From assembly GCF_900177535.1 (NCBI RefSeq), contig NZ_FXAJ01000001.1, positions 434,001 through 498,000 of the forward strand: 64,000 nucleotides of DNA, in the 5' to 3' direction. The stretch's first letter is position 1. Each line of letters begins with the position of its first letter. This DNA comes from Priestia filamentosa (GTDB lineage: Bacteria > Bacillota > Bacilli > Bacillales > Bacillaceae_H). Below, piece by piece: positions 28,797-37,958 of the stretch. The notes under the pieces are model-generated. The model searched no databases and was not told where the DNA came from. It saw only the letters and a list, made by a program, of their open reading frames with translations. The translations under genes were made by a program, and so were the position numbers.

Positions 28797-29114
28797 TTAG
28801 TTTTGCGCTTCTAACCAGTTCTGTGACCACTTCTCAATTTCGTTCATAAGCGGTTCTAGTGCTGCTCCTTTTTCTGTTAAGGAATATTCAATTCTCACGG
28901 GTGTCTCAGGAAACACTTCGCGTTTTACAATTCCTTCATGTTCAAGATCTTTTAAGCGTTCAGACAGCACGCGACCACTAATTCCAATGGATGATTCAAT
29001 ATGACAAAAGCGCTGTGGACCTGTTAGAAGTTGATAAATAACTAATCCAGTCCATCTTTGACTTAATATGCTCATAGCTTTTTCAAAACGTGGGCAAATT
29101 AATGATCTATCCAA
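28797..29114 (-). CDS. catR: HxlR/DUF24-family thiol-sensing repressor, CatR-like
   Basis: The 105-residue winged-helix protein is of the HxlR (DUF24) type, with the family pattern CPRFEKAMSILSQRWTGL. It lies divergent to catDE. B. subtilis CatR and its paralogue YodB repress catDE and sense quinones and diamide through an N-terminal cysteine. I chose TTG 29114: GGGAG lies 8 bases upstream and this start places the only cysteine near the N-terminus at position 7, as in CatR. A GTG at 29123 would add three residues but leaves almost no spacing to the ribosome site. The specific CatR assignment rests on context. Confidence 0.82.
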   Translation of the reverse strand: MDRSLICPRFEKAMSILSQRWTGLVIYQLLTGPQRFCHIESSIGISGRVLSERLKDLEHEGIVKREVFPETPVRIEYSLTEKGAALEPLMNEIEKWSQNWLEAQN

Positions 29115-29185
29115 ATGTATCACTCCCTACCTTCTATTATAATCATTAAAATAAATAATTAAATGATTTTGACTCAAAAAGTTAC

Positions 29186-29214
29186 TTGACATAAACTAAT
29201 AACAAAAATATAAT
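29186..29214 (+). promoter_or_regulatory. Consensus sigma-A promoter of catD
   Basis: TTGACA and TATAAT are separated by 17 bases, a perfect consensus. Such a strong promoter needs repression, which the overlapping inverted repeat would provide. Confidence 0.9.
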
Positions 29215-29234
29215 AACTTACATAAAGTAAGTTA
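29214..29234. promoter_or_regulatory. Operator candidate for CatR at catD
   Basis: TAACTTAC and GTAAGTTA form a perfect 8-bp inverted repeat around ATAAA. It begins at the last base of the -10 and covers the expected transcription start, where a dimeric repressor would block initiation. Confidence 0.7.
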
Positions 29235-29263
29235 CTAACAAATAGAGAAAAGGAGAAAGTATA

Positions 29264-29650
29264 ATGACAGGATATAGAGTAGGTTCAGCGCTTTTACGTG
29301 TATTTTTAGGAATTACATTTTTTATTCATGGTCTTCAAAAATTTCAGGGAGGAATTGAAAATACGGTTGCTTTCTTTGAAAGTGTCGGTTTTCCAGGATT
29401 CTCTGCTTACGTTGTAGCAACAATTGAATTAGTTGGTGGAATTCTTATGGTTTTAGGTGTTGGAACCCGTATTATTGCAGCTTTGTTCTTCTTCGTTTTA
29501 GCAGGAGCTATTCTAAAAGTTAAGCTATCAGCAGGCTTTGTTGGTGGATATGAAGTTGACCTAGCATTACTTGTTATGGCCGTTCATCTAGCAATTGTTA
29601 AAAATACAGCATATTCGCTTGAAAATTTGTGGGCAAAGAAGGAAAAATAA
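29264..29650 (+). CDS. catD: DoxX-family membrane protein CatD
   Basis: The 128-residue protein has four membrane helices (about 7-25, 45-65, 70-92 and 98-118) and the DoxX-family start LLRVFLGITFFIHGLQKF. In B. subtilis, catD is co-transcribed with the catechol dioxygenase gene and induced by quinones and catechol. DoxX proteins are thought to take part in quinone or redox handling in the membrane, but the reaction is unclear. A GGAGAAAG site precedes ATG 29264. It is the first gene of a three-gene run with catE and a nitroreductase. Confidence 0.85.
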   Translation: MTGYRVGSALLRVFLGITFFIHGLQKFQGGIENTVAFFESVGFPGFSAYVVATIELVGGILMVLGVGTRIIAALFFFVLAGAILKVKLSAGFVGGYEVDLALLVMAVHLAIVKNTAYSLENLWAKKEK

Positions 29651-29652
29651 AG

Positions 29653-30495
29653 ATGAAATTTCAAAGCTATCCAATTCAACATGTGGAACTTAAAGTTGAA
29701 AATTTAGAACGATCCATTTCCTTCTATAAAAAAGTGATTGGCTTTTCTGTATTAGAAAAAACAGAAAAAGAAGCTTTTCTTACAGCTGATGGTGAAACAA
29801 GTTTGCTTTCTTTAAAAGAGCTTGAACACTATAGTCCGAAGCAAGGAAAAACAACAGGACTTTATCACTTTGCTATTTTATTACCAGAACGCATGTATTT
29901 AGCTTTAATTCTAAAGCACTTTTTAAAACAAGGCATTGAACTTGGCGCATCTGACCACCTTGTAAGTGAAGCACTTTATTTATCAGATCCAGATGGAAAC
30001 GGAATTGAAGTATATGCTGATCGTGATTCATCAACATGGAAGTGGCAAAATAATGAAGTTATTATGGATACAAAACCACTTGATGGACACAATCTTTTAA
30101 ATGAGCTTCCAAAGGATGAAGAGTGGAAAGGTCTCCCGCATAAAACTCTTATTGGACATATCCACCTGCATGTTCGTAATCTTGAAGAAGCAGAGAAATT
30201 TTATAAAGAAGGTTTAGGACTTGATATTGTAACAAATTACGGAGGGCATGCGCTTTTTCTTTCTTTTCATCGCTATCATCATCATATTGGAGTTAACGTT
30301 TGGGCAGGTAAGGATGCTAAAAATCCAAAACCTGAACATGTAGGTTTAAAATCATTTACTCTTTTTTACGATACGAAAGAGCAAAGAGACAAAGCGATTG
30401 AAAGATTAATTTCTCTTGGGTTCCATGTAAAAGAACAAGGTGATGTATTTACAGTCGAAGACGAGAGTGGAAATAGAATCAAATTAGTTTTCTGA
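29653..30495 (+). CDS. catE: Catechol 2,3-dioxygenase CatE, VOC superfamily
   Basis: The 280-residue protein has two vicinal-oxygen-chelate domains (about 5-125 and 160-280). The likely metal ligands are the histidines in HVELKV and HIHLHV and the glutamate in NGIEVY. It should open catechol rings next to the hydroxyl groups, as CatE does in B. subtilis. ATG 29653 lies 9 bases after an AAGGA site and 2 bases after the catD stop, so the genes are coupled. A longer frame from 29629 overlaps catD and is not the start. Confidence 0.86.
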   Translation: MKFQSYPIQHVELKVENLERSISFYKKVIGFSVLEKTEKEAFLTADGETSLLSLKELEHYSPKQGKTTGLYHFAILLPERMYLALILKHFLKQGIELGASDHLVSEALYLSDPDGNGIEVYADRDSSTWKWQNNEVIMDTKPLDGHNLLNELPKDEEWKGLPHKTLIGHIHLHVRNLEEAEKFYKEGLGLDIVTNYGGHALFLSFHRYHHHIGVNVWAGKDAKNPKPEHVGLKSFTLFYDTKEQRDKAIERLISLGFHVKEQGDVFTVEDESGNRIKLVF

Positions 30496-30512
30496 TATAA
30501 GGAGGAGAAATG

Positions 30513-31157
30513 ATGGGGTTTTTACAAAAAGTGTTTGGAAGTGAACAAGAAGAAACAAAAGGAACTAACTTTTATGAGGCTGTCGAAAGTCGACGTTCAA
30601 TTTATGGGATTAGCAATGAGAAAGTTATCTCAGATGAAAGATTGAAAGAAGTTATTGAACATGCTGTAAAACATACACCATCTTCTTTTAATTCGCAAAG
30701 TGCATCTGTTGTCGTATTAACAGGGGAAAGCCATAAAAAACTTTGGGACATTACAACAGAAACGCTTCGTAAAATTGTGCCAGAAGATGCTTTTAGCGAA
30801 ACAGAAAATAAAATGAATGGTTTTAAAAGCGGTTATGGGACTGTGCTGTTTTTTGAAAATATGGATGTTGTCCAATCACTTCAGGAACAGTTCCCATCAT
30901 ATGCAGAAAACTTTCCACTCTGGTCTTTACAATCAAGTGGAATGTTGCAACACGTTATTTGGACAGCACTGGAAGTAGAGGGATACGGAGCATCTCTTCA
31001 ACATTACAATCCATTGATTGATGAAGAAGTGAAGAATGAGTGGAATGTACAAGGAAATTGTAAATTGATTGCCCAAATGCCGTTTGGGAAGCCAACTAGT
31101 GCACCAGGTGAGAAAACGTTCAAACCATTAGCAGAACGAGTTTCTTTCTATAACTAA
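30513..31157 (+). CDS. Nitroreductase-family protein, Frm2/CinD-like
   Basis: The protein of about 214 residues belongs to the FMN-dependent nitroreductase superfamily. It has the start FYEAVESRRSIYGI, a central HTPSSFNSQS motif for flavin contact near 60, and a C-terminal MPFGKP motif. The RRSIY type of start resembles the Frm2/CinD branch, which reduces nitro compounds and quinones without being a classical nitroreductase. ATG 30513 is favoured over 30510 by spacing to GGAGGAG. As the third gene behind the catD promoter, it is likely part of the same quinone-stress response. Confidence 0.82.
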   Translation: MGFLQKVFGSEQEETKGTNFYEAVESRRSIYGISNEKVISDERLKEVIEHAVKHTPSSFNSQSASVVVLTGESHKKLWDITTETLRKIVPEDAFSETENKMNGFKSGYGTVLFFENMDVVQSLQEQFPSYAENFPLWSLQSSGMLQHVIWTALEVEGYGASLQHYNPLIDEEVKNEWNVQGNCKLIAQMPFGKPTSAPGEKTFKPLAERVSFYN

Positions 31158-31159
31158 TG

Positions 31160-31195
31160 AAAAAAGCTAACCGCTTACTTGTGGTTAGCTTTTTT
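31160..31195 (+). terminator. Intrinsic terminator of the cat operon
   Basis: AAAAAGCTAACC and its complement form a 12-bp stem around a 10-base loop, followed by T6. Confidence 0.9.
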
Positions 31196-31301
31196 GTGTG
31201 AGCGAAAAAAGAAAGGAATGCTTCTAGCAGTAGAACATTTACTGAAAATCATGTAAAGTAAAAGCGTACAGAATATGCAAAAACTTAAGGGAGTGAGAAG
31301 T

Positions 31302-32015
31302 ATGGAAATTATCGGCCACCGTGGTGCAGCAGGAACATGTCCTGAGAATACAATGGTTTCATTTCAACGAGCAATTGAAGAAGGTGCAAGTGGAATTGAA
31401 CTTGATGTTCATCTTTCAAAAGACGGAGAAATTATTGTTATTCATGATGAGACAGTAGACAGAACAACAGATGGCAAAGGATACATAGGGGAACTCACTT
31501 ACAAAGATCTTCGCAAGTTAAATGCAAAATATAAGTTTAAAGAGCATAATAAATGTATGGTTCCATCATTGCCCGAAGTGTTTGAATGGGCAAAGGAAAA
31601 AACGTTTTTTATAAATATTGAATTGAAAAATAATGTTATCGAATATCCGCTTTTGGAGTGGAAAGTGATTGATTTAGTTCACCAATATGGATTGAAAGAT
31701 CGAATTGTTTTTTCTTCTTTTAATCATAATAGTTTGGCACGCGTACTTAGCTATGACTCTCGTTTTGAAACAGCTGTTTTGTATTCCCATAAACTTTTTG
31801 AACCGTGGCAATATGCAAAACATCTAGGAAGTGAGGGACTTCATCCAAACAGTAGGAACGTTACAGAAGTTGTTGTTAAAGCAGCTCATAAAGAAGGTCT
31901 TAAAGTCCGTCCTTATACAGTGAATAAAAAAGAGGAAATGCTAGAAATGAAAAAAGCTGGCTGTGATGCAATTGTGACAGATTATCCTAAAAGGGCTATT
32001 GAGTTATTGAAATAA
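31302..32015 (+). CDS. yqiK: Glycerophosphodiester phosphodiesterase (YqiK homologue)
   Basis: The 237-residue TIM-barrel enzyme splits glycerophosphodiesters to glycerol-3-phosphate and an alcohol. The family motifs GHRGAAGTCPENT at 5-17, ELDVHLSKDG near 42-51 and IHDETVDRTTDG near 58-69 are intact, including the catalytic histidines and the metal-binding E and D. No signal peptide is seen, so it is cytoplasmic. ATG 31302 follows AAGGGAGTGAG; the nine-codon longer frame has no proper start. It is equivalent to yqiK by position. Confidence 0.93.
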   Translation: MEIIGHRGAAGTCPENTMVSFQRAIEEGASGIELDVHLSKDGEIIVIHDETVDRTTDGKGYIGELTYKDLRKLNAKYKFKEHNKCMVPSLPEVFEWAKEKTFFINIELKNNVIEYPLLEWKVIDLVHQYGLKDRIVFSSFNHNSLARVLSYDSRFETAVLYSHKLFEPWQYAKHLGSEGLHPNSRNVTEVVVKAAHKEGLKVRPYTVNKKEEMLEMKKAGCDAIVTDYPKRAIELLK

Positions 32016-32020
32016 CGACT

Positions 32021-32047
32021 AAAAGGCGGCTGTTTCCCGCCTTTTTT
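32021..32047. terminator. Terminator between yqiK and yqzF
   Basis: AAAAGGCGG and CCGCCTTTT form a 9-bp stem with a T run on the right. It lies between convergent genes. Confidence 0.87.
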
Positions 32048-32053
32048 GTTCAT

Positions 32054-32296
32054 CTACTTCCAAGGCCGTTGGAAGCGTCGCTGAACTTTTTTTCGTTTCC
32101 GATCGCGATAAAGAACAAACCCTGCTACAAAGCTTAGGCCGCTTGCAAATAGAATAAAGCCTATGAAAAATTGCAGTGGAAGGGAAGTAAAAGGTTCGAC
32201 AGTTTGACCAAAAAGCATATCTCGCATCAATTTAATCCCAAAGGCAGCAATAACTCCTGGGATAACCATAACAAGCAAAGCAATAATACGAATCAT
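32054..32296 (-). CDS. yqzF: DUF2627 membrane protein YqzF
   Basis: The 80-residue protein has two membrane helices (about 3-22 and 42-65) followed by a very basic tail (RDRKRKKVQRRFQ). It matches YqzF (DUF2627) by length and location next to yqiK and bkdR. Its function is unknown. AAAGGAGC precedes ATG 32296 on the minus strand. It diverges from bkdR, with about 115 bases between the two starts. Confidence 0.8.
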   Translation of the reverse strand: MIRIIALLVMVIPGVIAAFGIKLMRDMLFGQTVEPFTSLPLQFFIGFILFASGLSFVAGFVLYRDRKRKKVQRRFQRPWK

Positions 32297-32411
32297 ATAA
32301 AGTATGCTCCTTTCCTTAAAGGCGTCGATATAAATATATTCGAGTTTTTGATTTGCTTATCCTTTTTTAGAAAAAAGTAAAACGACTTTTATAAACGATA
32401 AGGTGATGTTA

Positions 32412-34457
32412 ATGCAAAATGTATTAATTGTTGGAGGTGGAAAAGGAGGGACTTCTCTTCTTAAATTGCTTCTCCAATCCGATTCATTTAAAGTAATCGG
32501 AATGATTGACTATAATGAATGGGCAGAGGGGGTGTTACTCGCACAAAAGGAACGAATCTCAACAGGAAGGGAATGGAGTTCCTTTTTAACAGAGGCTGTT
32601 GATATTGTTATTGATACAACAGGAGATGAGAGCGTATTTCAAAAAATACGAGCAAAAAAACACGACCATACGGTTCTTATTCCAGGTACGGTTGCTTTCA
32701 TTATTGCCTCTCTGCTTGAGGATAAGGAAGAACTTATTGAAACTCTGCAGCAGGAATCATATAAACAAGAGCTCATTTTTAATGCAACACATGACGGAAT
32801 GATCGCGATTGATGAAAAAGGGATTGTAACTCTTTTGAATGAAAGTGCAGAGCATATGACCAATTTAAAAGCAAAAGACGTTGTTGGTAAGCATATTCAT
32901 GAAACAATGCCATCAAGTGAGCTTATTGAAACTCTTCATACAAGGCGAGTTGATAAAGATCAAAAATTCACTCTTGATAATGGGAGAAATATCATTACAT
33001 CACGCGTTCCTCTTGTGGATGAGAAAGGACATCTTTACGGAGCTTTTTCAATTTTTAAAGATGTGACAGATGTTGCTCATTTAGCAGAAGAGCTTACAAA
33101 TGTAAAAGAGCTTCAAACAATGCTTCAAGCAATTATCCAATCTTCTGAAGAAGCAATCTCTGTTGTGGATGAAAAAGGACACGGTATTTTAATTAATAAA
33201 GCATATACAAAGATGACCGGATTAAAAGAAGAAGATGTAATCGGTCTTCCAGCAACGGCAGATATTTCAGAAGGTGAAAGCATGCATATGAAAGTGCTTA
33301 AAACACGTCGTCCTGTCCGCCGCGTTCGCATGAAAGTTGGTCCCCATAAGCGTGATGTTTTCGTGAACGTGGCGCCAATTATTGTAGATGGAATTTTAAA
33401 AGGAAGCATTGGTGTTATCCATGATGTATCTGAAATTACAGAGTTAACAAATGCTTTGAAAAGAGCGCGCCAAATCATTCGTACGCTTGAAGCGAAATAT
33501 GCATTTGAAGATATCATCGGTTCATCAGAAGCATTCATGCTCTCGATTCAGCAGGCAAAGTTAGCGGCAAAGACACCTGCTACAGTGCTCTTAAGAGGAG
33601 AATCTGGAACAGGAAAAGAACTTTTTGCGCATGCTATTCATAATGAAAGTGACCGAAAATATAACAAATTTGTTAGAGTGAACTGTGCGGCTATCCCTGA
33701 ATCTTTACTTGAAAGTGAACTTTTTGGATATGAAGAAGGAGCGTTTTCAGGAGCAAAGAGAGGGGGAAAGAGAGGGCTTTTTGAAGAAGCTCATAATGGA
33801 AGTATCTTTCTAGACGAAATTGGAGAACTTTCGGCAAATACGCAAGCAAAGCTTTTACGTGTTCTACAAGATAGTGAAATCATCCGTGTTGGCAGTACTG
33901 TACCAAAACCAATTGACGTAAGGGTTATTGCAGCTACAAATGTCAATCTTGAACGAGGTATTACAGAAGGTAAAATACGAGAAGATTTATATTATCGTTT
34001 AAGCCAAATTCCGATTCAAATTCCTCCTTTACGCGATCGTAAAAAAGATATTAAAGAACTTTGTAATCACTTAATTCGAAAAATTAATGCTGATTATGGA
34101 CGCAATGTAGAAGGAATTACAGATAGAACGCTAGCTTATTTGCAATCGTATGATTGGCCAGGCAATGTTCGTGAGCTTGAAAATGTGTTAGGAAGAGCAA
34201 TTATTTACATGGAAATGAATGAACAATTGATAGATGTTGAACATATTCCGACTCTTGAAAGAAAGAAAAAGGTAGCTTCGAACGATGAAAAGAAAGTAGC
34301 AACAGATAAGTCGTTAGCTCTTCTTTTAGAAGAGCATGAAAAGAAAATTTTAGCCCAAGCTTTAGCAAAAAATAAAGGAAGCAGAACAAAAACAGCAAAG
34401 CAACTTGGCATCTCCATTCGCTCTTTTTACTATAAACTAGAAAAATATCAGCTCTAA
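32412..34457 (+). CDS. bkdR: Sigma-54-dependent activator of the bkd operon, BkdR
   Basis: The 681-residue enhancer-binding protein activates the downstream bkd genes with sigma-L (sigma-54). Its layout is a Rossmann-like N-terminal segment ([10 protein letters not shown], 1-115), two PAS domains (about 118-225 and 238-345), an AAA+ domain and a Fis-type helix-turn-helix at the end. Walker A is GESGTGKE near 397 and the Walker B region is [11 protein letters not shown] near 463. The sigma-54 contact loop reads GAFSGA rather than GAFTGA. ATG 32412 has AAGGTGAT upstream, which decides the start. PAS domains suggest it senses a small molecule, perhaps a branched-chain keto acid. Confidence 0.94.
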   Translation: MQNVLIVGGGKGGTSLLKLLLQSDSFKVIGMIDYNEWAEGVLLAQKERISTGREWSSFLTEAVDIVIDTTGDESVFQKIRAKKHDHTVLIPGTVAFIIASLLEDKEELIETLQQESYKQELIFNATHDGMIAIDEKGIVTLLNESAEHMTNLKAKDVVGKHIHETMPSSELIETLHTRRVDKDQKFTLDNGRNIITSRVPLVDEKGHLYGAFSIFKDVTDVAHLAEELTNVKELQTMLQAIIQSSEEAISVVDEKGHGILINKAYTKMTGLKEEDVIGLPATADISEGESMHMKVLKTRRPVRRVRMKVGPHKRDVFVNVAPIIVDGILKGSIGVIHDVSEITELTNALKRARQIIRTLEAKYAFEDIIGSSEAFMLSIQQAKLAAKTPATVLLRGESGTGKELFAHAIHNESDRKYNKFVRVNCAAIPESLLESELFGYEEGAFSGAKRGGKRGLFEEAHNGSIFLDEIGELSANTQAKLLRVLQDSEIIRVGSTVPKPIDVRVIAATNVNLERGITEGKIREDLYYRLSQIPIQIPPLRDRKKDIKELCNHLIRKINADYGRNVEGITDRTLAYLQSYDWPGNVRELENVLGRAIIYMEMNEQLIDVEHIPTLERKKKVASNDEKKVATDKSLALLLEEHEKKILAQALAKNKGSRTKTAKQLGISIRSFYYKLEKYQL

Positions 34458-34492
34458 ATTCTACACAAAAATAAAATTCATGTTATAATTTG

Positions 34493-34541
34493 CATGCAGT
34501 AAATTGCTCACCCTGCAATTTGTTGCATGTTTTTTCTTTTT
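34493..34541 (+). terminator. Intrinsic terminator after bkdR
   Basis: CATGCAGTAAATTGC and GCAATTTGTTGCATG form a fully paired 15-bp RNA stem (two GU pairs) with a 7-base loop. T6, C and T5 follow. Confidence 0.85.
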
Positions 34542-34570
34542 CAACGAGTGATATTTCATACATATAGTGC

Positions 34571-34586
34571 TGGCATGCTTTTTGCA
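34571..34586 (+). promoter_or_regulatory. Sigma-54 (SigL) promoter of the bkd operon
   Basis: TGGCAT - 5 bases - TTGCA matches the sigma-54 consensus TGGCAC-N5-TTGCw with one mismatch. The invariant GG and GC are exactly 10 bases apart. It lies between bkdR, a sigma-54 activator, and ptb. Confidence 0.92.
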
Positions 34587-34601
34587 TAAGTATAGAGAGG
34601 A

Positions 34602-34615
34602 GAGCAAATTTGCTC
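34602..34615. promoter_or_regulatory. Perfect palindrome just after the bkd promoter
   Basis: GAGCAAATTTGCTC is a perfect 14-bp palindrome at about +5 to +18 from the expected start site. It could be an operator for a second regulator or part of an RNA hairpin. I cannot name the protein. Confidence 0.5.
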
Positions 34616-34706
34616 GTATCTCGTAAAAAACAAAGTAAGTTTGCAACTTTCTGGTTGAGAAATCTTCACTTTGTTAAAACTTTAAACGAAAGGTAAAGGT
34701 TATTTT

Positions 34707-35624
34707 ATGAGTACTCTCACAAGGCTGATTGCCCAAGCAAAAGAAAATAGAGTAACAGTAGCAGTAGCTGCTGCGGAAGATATGGAAGTTATCAAAGCTA
34801 TTCGTGAAGCAAACAAAAATGAAGTAGCTCATTTTCAACTCTATGGCGATGAAAAAAAACTTCTTTCTTTGATAGAGCGTGTAGATTCTGATCTTTTGAA
34901 CAACAAAGCGATTAATATTATTTCAGCAACATCTGCTGAAGAAGCAGCTTATAAAGCTGTTAAAGCTGTTCACAACAAGACAGCAGACGTTTTGATGAAG
35001 GGAAATATCCCTACTAAAACCATTTTGAAAGCAGCTTTAGACAAACAGTTTGGCTTGCGAACAAGTCGAGTATTGTCTCATGTTGCTTTGTTTGAAGTGC
35101 CGATATATGAACGACCAATCATTATTACAGATGCGGCAATGAATATTGCCCCAACTGTTTCGGAAAAAAGTCAAATCATAAAAAACGCAGTTTCTGTAGC
35201 CCATGCGATCGGTTTGGATTATCCAAAGGTAGCTGTTTTAGCAAGTGTTGAAGTTGTGAACCAAAACATGCCCGCAACCCTTCACGCAAAAGAGCTTGTA
35301 GAAATGTTTCACCAGGAAACAAATTGTTTTGTTGAAGGTCCCTTTGCACTTGATAATGCTATTTCACCTTATGCTGCAGAGCATAAAGGAATTGGTGGAA
35401 AGGTAGCTGGTCGTGCCGATATTTTACTGGCTCCAAACATTGAATCAGGGAATATTTTATACAAATCGCTTATCTATTTCGCTAAAGCAAGAGTGGGCGC
35501 GATTATCGCTGGAGCAAAAGCTCCTATTGTTTTAACATCTAGAGCAGATTCAGCCGAGAGCAAACTTCATTCCCTAGCCTTAGCCATTTGTATTTCACAA
35601 CATGAAAGCAGGGAGGAAACATGA
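34707..35624 (+). CDS. ptb: Phosphate butyryltransferase (bkd operon)
   Basis: The 305-residue enzyme exchanges CoA for phosphate on butyryl- or branched acyl-CoA. It has the phosphate acetyl/butyryl transferase fold, with conserved stretches [16 protein letters not shown] near 93-108 and [18 protein letters not shown] near 233-250. In this operon it works with Buk to make ATP from isobutyryl-, isovaleryl- or 2-methylbutyryl-CoA. It is the first gene behind the sigma-54 promoter. Its stop overlaps the second start codon of bcd. Confidence 0.95.
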   Translation: MSTLTRLIAQAKENRVTVAVAAAEDMEVIKAIREANKNEVAHFQLYGDEKKLLSLIERVDSDLLNNKAINIISATSAEEAAYKAVKAVHNKTADVLMKGNIPTKTILKAALDKQFGLRTSRVLSHVALFEVPIYERPIIITDAAMNIAPTVSEKSQIIKNAVSVAHAIGLDYPKVAVLASVEVVNQNMPATLHAKELVEMFHQETNCFVEGPFALDNAISPYAAEHKGIGGKVAGRADILLAPNIESGNILYKSLIYFAKARVGAIIAGAKAPIVLTSRADSAESKLHSLALAICISQHESREET

Positions 35625-36727
35625 TGGGAATCTTCAGCTATATGGAGAAGTATGATTATGAACAGCTTGTTATCTGTCAAGATAAGCAGTCTGGCTTAAA
35701 AGCTGTTATTGCAATTCACGATACAACCCTTGGTCCAGCATTAGGGGGGACAAGAATGTGGACGTACGCTTCTGAAGAAGATGCGATAGAAGATGCACTC
35801 CGATTAGCAAGAGGAATGACATATAAAAATGCAGCAGCAGGCTTGAATTTAGGCGGAGGCAAGACTGTTATTATTGGGGACCCAAAAAAGGATAAAAATG
35901 AGGAAATGTTTCGAGCATTTGGTCGCTACATTCAAGGACTTAACGGTCGCTATATTACAGCAGAAGATGTTGGGACAACAGTGGAAGATATGGATATTAT
36001 CTATCAAGAAACAAACTATGTTACAGGCGTTTCTCCTGCGTTCGGCTCCTCTGGTAACCCTTCTCCTGTTACGGCATATGGAGTTTACAAAGGAATGAAG
36101 GCAGCGGTGAAAGCAGCATTTGGAAGCGATAGTTTGGCAGGAAAAACGGTTGCTGTCCAAGGGGTAGGCAATGTAGCTTATCATCTATGCAAACACCTGC
36201 ATCATGAAGGTGCAAAGCTTATCGTAACAGATTTAAATAAAGAGGCTGTAAAACGTGCTGTGGAAGAGTTTCGGGCAAAAGCTGTTGAGATAGATGACAT
36301 TTATAGTGTAGAATGCGATATTTATGCTCCTTGTGCGTTAGGTGCGACGCTTAATGATCAAACAATTCCAAAACTGAAAGCAAAAGTTATTGCAGGCGCT
36401 GCTAACAATCAGCTCAAAGAGTCTCGACATGGAGATGCGCTTCATACAATGGGGATCATTTATGCTCCTGACTATGTTATTAATGCAGGAGGAGTTATCA
36501 ATGTTGCAGATGAACTAGAAGGCTATAACAGAGAGCGTGCTTTAAAAAAAGTAGAAGGCGTCTATGACAACATTGAAAGAATATTATCAATCTCAGAGCG
36601 AGATAACATCCCTTCATACAAAGCAGCAGATCGCTTAGCAGAGGAACGAATTGCTCGGATGAGAAATTCACGAAGCCAATTTCTACAAAATGAACATCAT
36701 ATATTAACACGTCGCTCCAGAATGTAA
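35624..36727 (+). CDS. bcd: Branched-chain amino acid (leucine) dehydrogenase
   Basis: The 367-residue NAD-dependent enzyme oxidatively deaminates leucine, valine and isoleucine to the keto acids used by the Bkd complex. The catalytic region [11 protein letters not shown] near 72-82 with its lysine, the substrate motif [10 protein letters not shown] near 37-46 and the NAD loop GVGNVAYHL near 180-188 are intact. ATG 35624 is preferred over 35621 by spacing to GGGAGG and by alignment with B. subtilis Bcd. It is the second gene of the bkd operon. Confidence 0.96.
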   Translation: MGIFSYMEKYDYEQLVICQDKQSGLKAVIAIHDTTLGPALGGTRMWTYASEEDAIEDALRLARGMTYKNAAAGLNLGGGKTVIIGDPKKDKNEEMFRAFGRYIQGLNGRYITAEDVGTTVEDMDIIYQETNYVTGVSPAFGSSGNPSPVTAYGVYKGMKAAVKAAFGSDSLAGKTVAVQGVGNVAYHLCKHLHHEGAKLIVTDLNKEAVKRAVEEFRAKAVEIDDIYSVECDIYAPCALGATLNDQTIPKLKAKVIAGAANNQLKESRHGDALHTMGIIYAPDYVINAGGVINVADELEGYNRERALKKVEGVYDNIERILSISERDNIPSYKAADRLAEERIARMRNSRSQFLQNEHHILTRRSRM

Positions 36728-36733
36728 CAAATT

Positions 36734-36763
36734 AGGGGAGGGATGGTGACGCCCTTATCCCCT
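36734..36763 (+). other. Hairpin between bcd and buk
   Basis: AGGGGA pairs with TCCCCT, with a possible inner GGG-CCC extension across a small bulge. It lies in the 106-base gap inside the bkd operon. It lacks a clear T tract, so it may tune relative expression or mRNA decay rather than end transcription. Confidence 0.5.
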
Positions 36764-36833
36764 CTTTCTCATTGGGAGAGGAGAATATTACATAGCTTAT
36801 TTGAGCGTCACTTCACACTAAGGGGGATCTGCT

Positions 36834-37952
36834 TTGGCACAATCTATGTATCGTATACTCGTTATCAACCCTGGTTCCACATCAACAAAAATTGGGGTGT
36901 TTCACGATGAAGTACCGCTTTTTGAAGAAACAATTCGACATAATCATGAAGAATTAGCTCCTTTTGAGACAATCAATGATCAGTATGATTTCAGAAAGCA
37001 AAAAATTGTTGAGCTTCTTCATAGAGAAGGAATTAACTTATCAAAAATCGATGCGGTTTGTGCACGTGGTGGCTTACTGCGTCCTATTGAAGGCGGTACG
37101 TATACCGTTAATGAAGCAATGCTAGAAGATTTGAAAGTAGGATATGCAGGACAGCATGCTTCAAACTTAGGAGGCATTATTGCTCACTACATTGCTCAGT
37201 CACTAAATATTAAGGCTTATATTGTAGATCCTGTTGTTGTTGATGAACTAAGTGATCTAGCTCGTGTTTCAGGACTTCCTGGCATTGAACGAACGAGTAT
37301 TTTTCATGCTTTGAACCAAAAAGCAGTAGCAAGAAGGTATGCTAAAACGGTTCATAAAAAGTATGAGGAGCTTAACTTAATCATTGCTCATATGGGTGGA
37401 GGAATTACCGTTGGGGCACATAACCACGGAAAAGTCGTTGACGTAAATAATGGTCTCCACGGGGATGGTCCATTTAGTCCAGAGCGTGCAGGAACGGTTC
37501 CTGCTGGAGATTTAGTTCGCATTTGTTTTTCAGGAGAGTACTACCGTGAAGAAGTGATGAAAATGCTTGTTGGGCAAGGTGGACTTTATGGCCATCTTGG
37601 AACAAATGATGCAGTAAAAGTGATAGAGATGATTCGACAGGGAAATGAAAAAGCTCGCTTAATTTTTGAAGCTATGGGCTATGGAGTAGCAAAAGAAATC
37701 GGATCTGCAAGTACTGTACTTAAAGGAAAAGTAGATGCCATTTTATTAACAGGCGGACTTGCATATGGAAAAGAGCTTGTAGCTAATATTACAGAACGAA
37801 CAAGCTGGATAGCAGATGTTAGTGTTTATCCTGGTGAAAATGAACTTCAAGCCTTAACAGAAGGAGCGCTTCGGGTGCTTCGAGGAGAAGAACGGGCAAA
37901 AAAATATCCAAAAGAAATAGAAGTGAATACAAATTTTTCAAAAAGAAGGTGA
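36834..37952 (+). CDS. buk: Butyrate kinase (bkd operon)
   Basis: The 372-residue acetokinase-family enzyme makes ATP from butyryl-phosphate or its branched analogues. The N-terminal phosphate loop [12 protein letters not shown] is at about 11-22, and the glycine-rich motif [11 protein letters not shown] near 187-197 binds nucleotide. Translation starts at TTG 36834 with AGGGGGAT about 7 bases upstream. The gap to bcd (106 bases) is larger than elsewhere in the operon and contains a hairpin. It pairs with Ptb for substrate-level phosphorylation. Confidence 0.95.
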   Translation: MAQSMYRILVINPGSTSTKIGVFHDEVPLFEETIRHNHEELAPFETINDQYDFRKQKIVELLHREGINLSKIDAVCARGGLLRPIEGGTYTVNEAMLEDLKVGYAGQHASNLGGIIAHYIAQSLNIKAYIVDPVVVDELSDLARVSGLPGIERTSIFHALNQKAVARRYAKTVHKKYEELNLIIAHMGGGITVGAHNHGKVVDVNNGLHGDGPFSPERAGTVPAGDLVRICFSGEYYREEVMKMLVGQGGLYGHLGTNDAVKVIEMIRQGNEKARLIFEAMGYGVAKEIGSASTVLKGKVDAILLTGGLAYGKELVANITERTSWIADVSVYPGENELQALTEGALRVLRGEERAKKYPKEIEVNTNFSKRR

Positions 37953-37958
37953 ACTACG

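Noticed and set aside
34493-34529. Inverted repeat considered as the BkdR enhancer site
   Set aside because: The two non-Watson-Crick positions become GU pairs in RNA and a T6CT5 tract follows directly. It fits an intrinsic terminator of bkdR better. A double role is not excluded.
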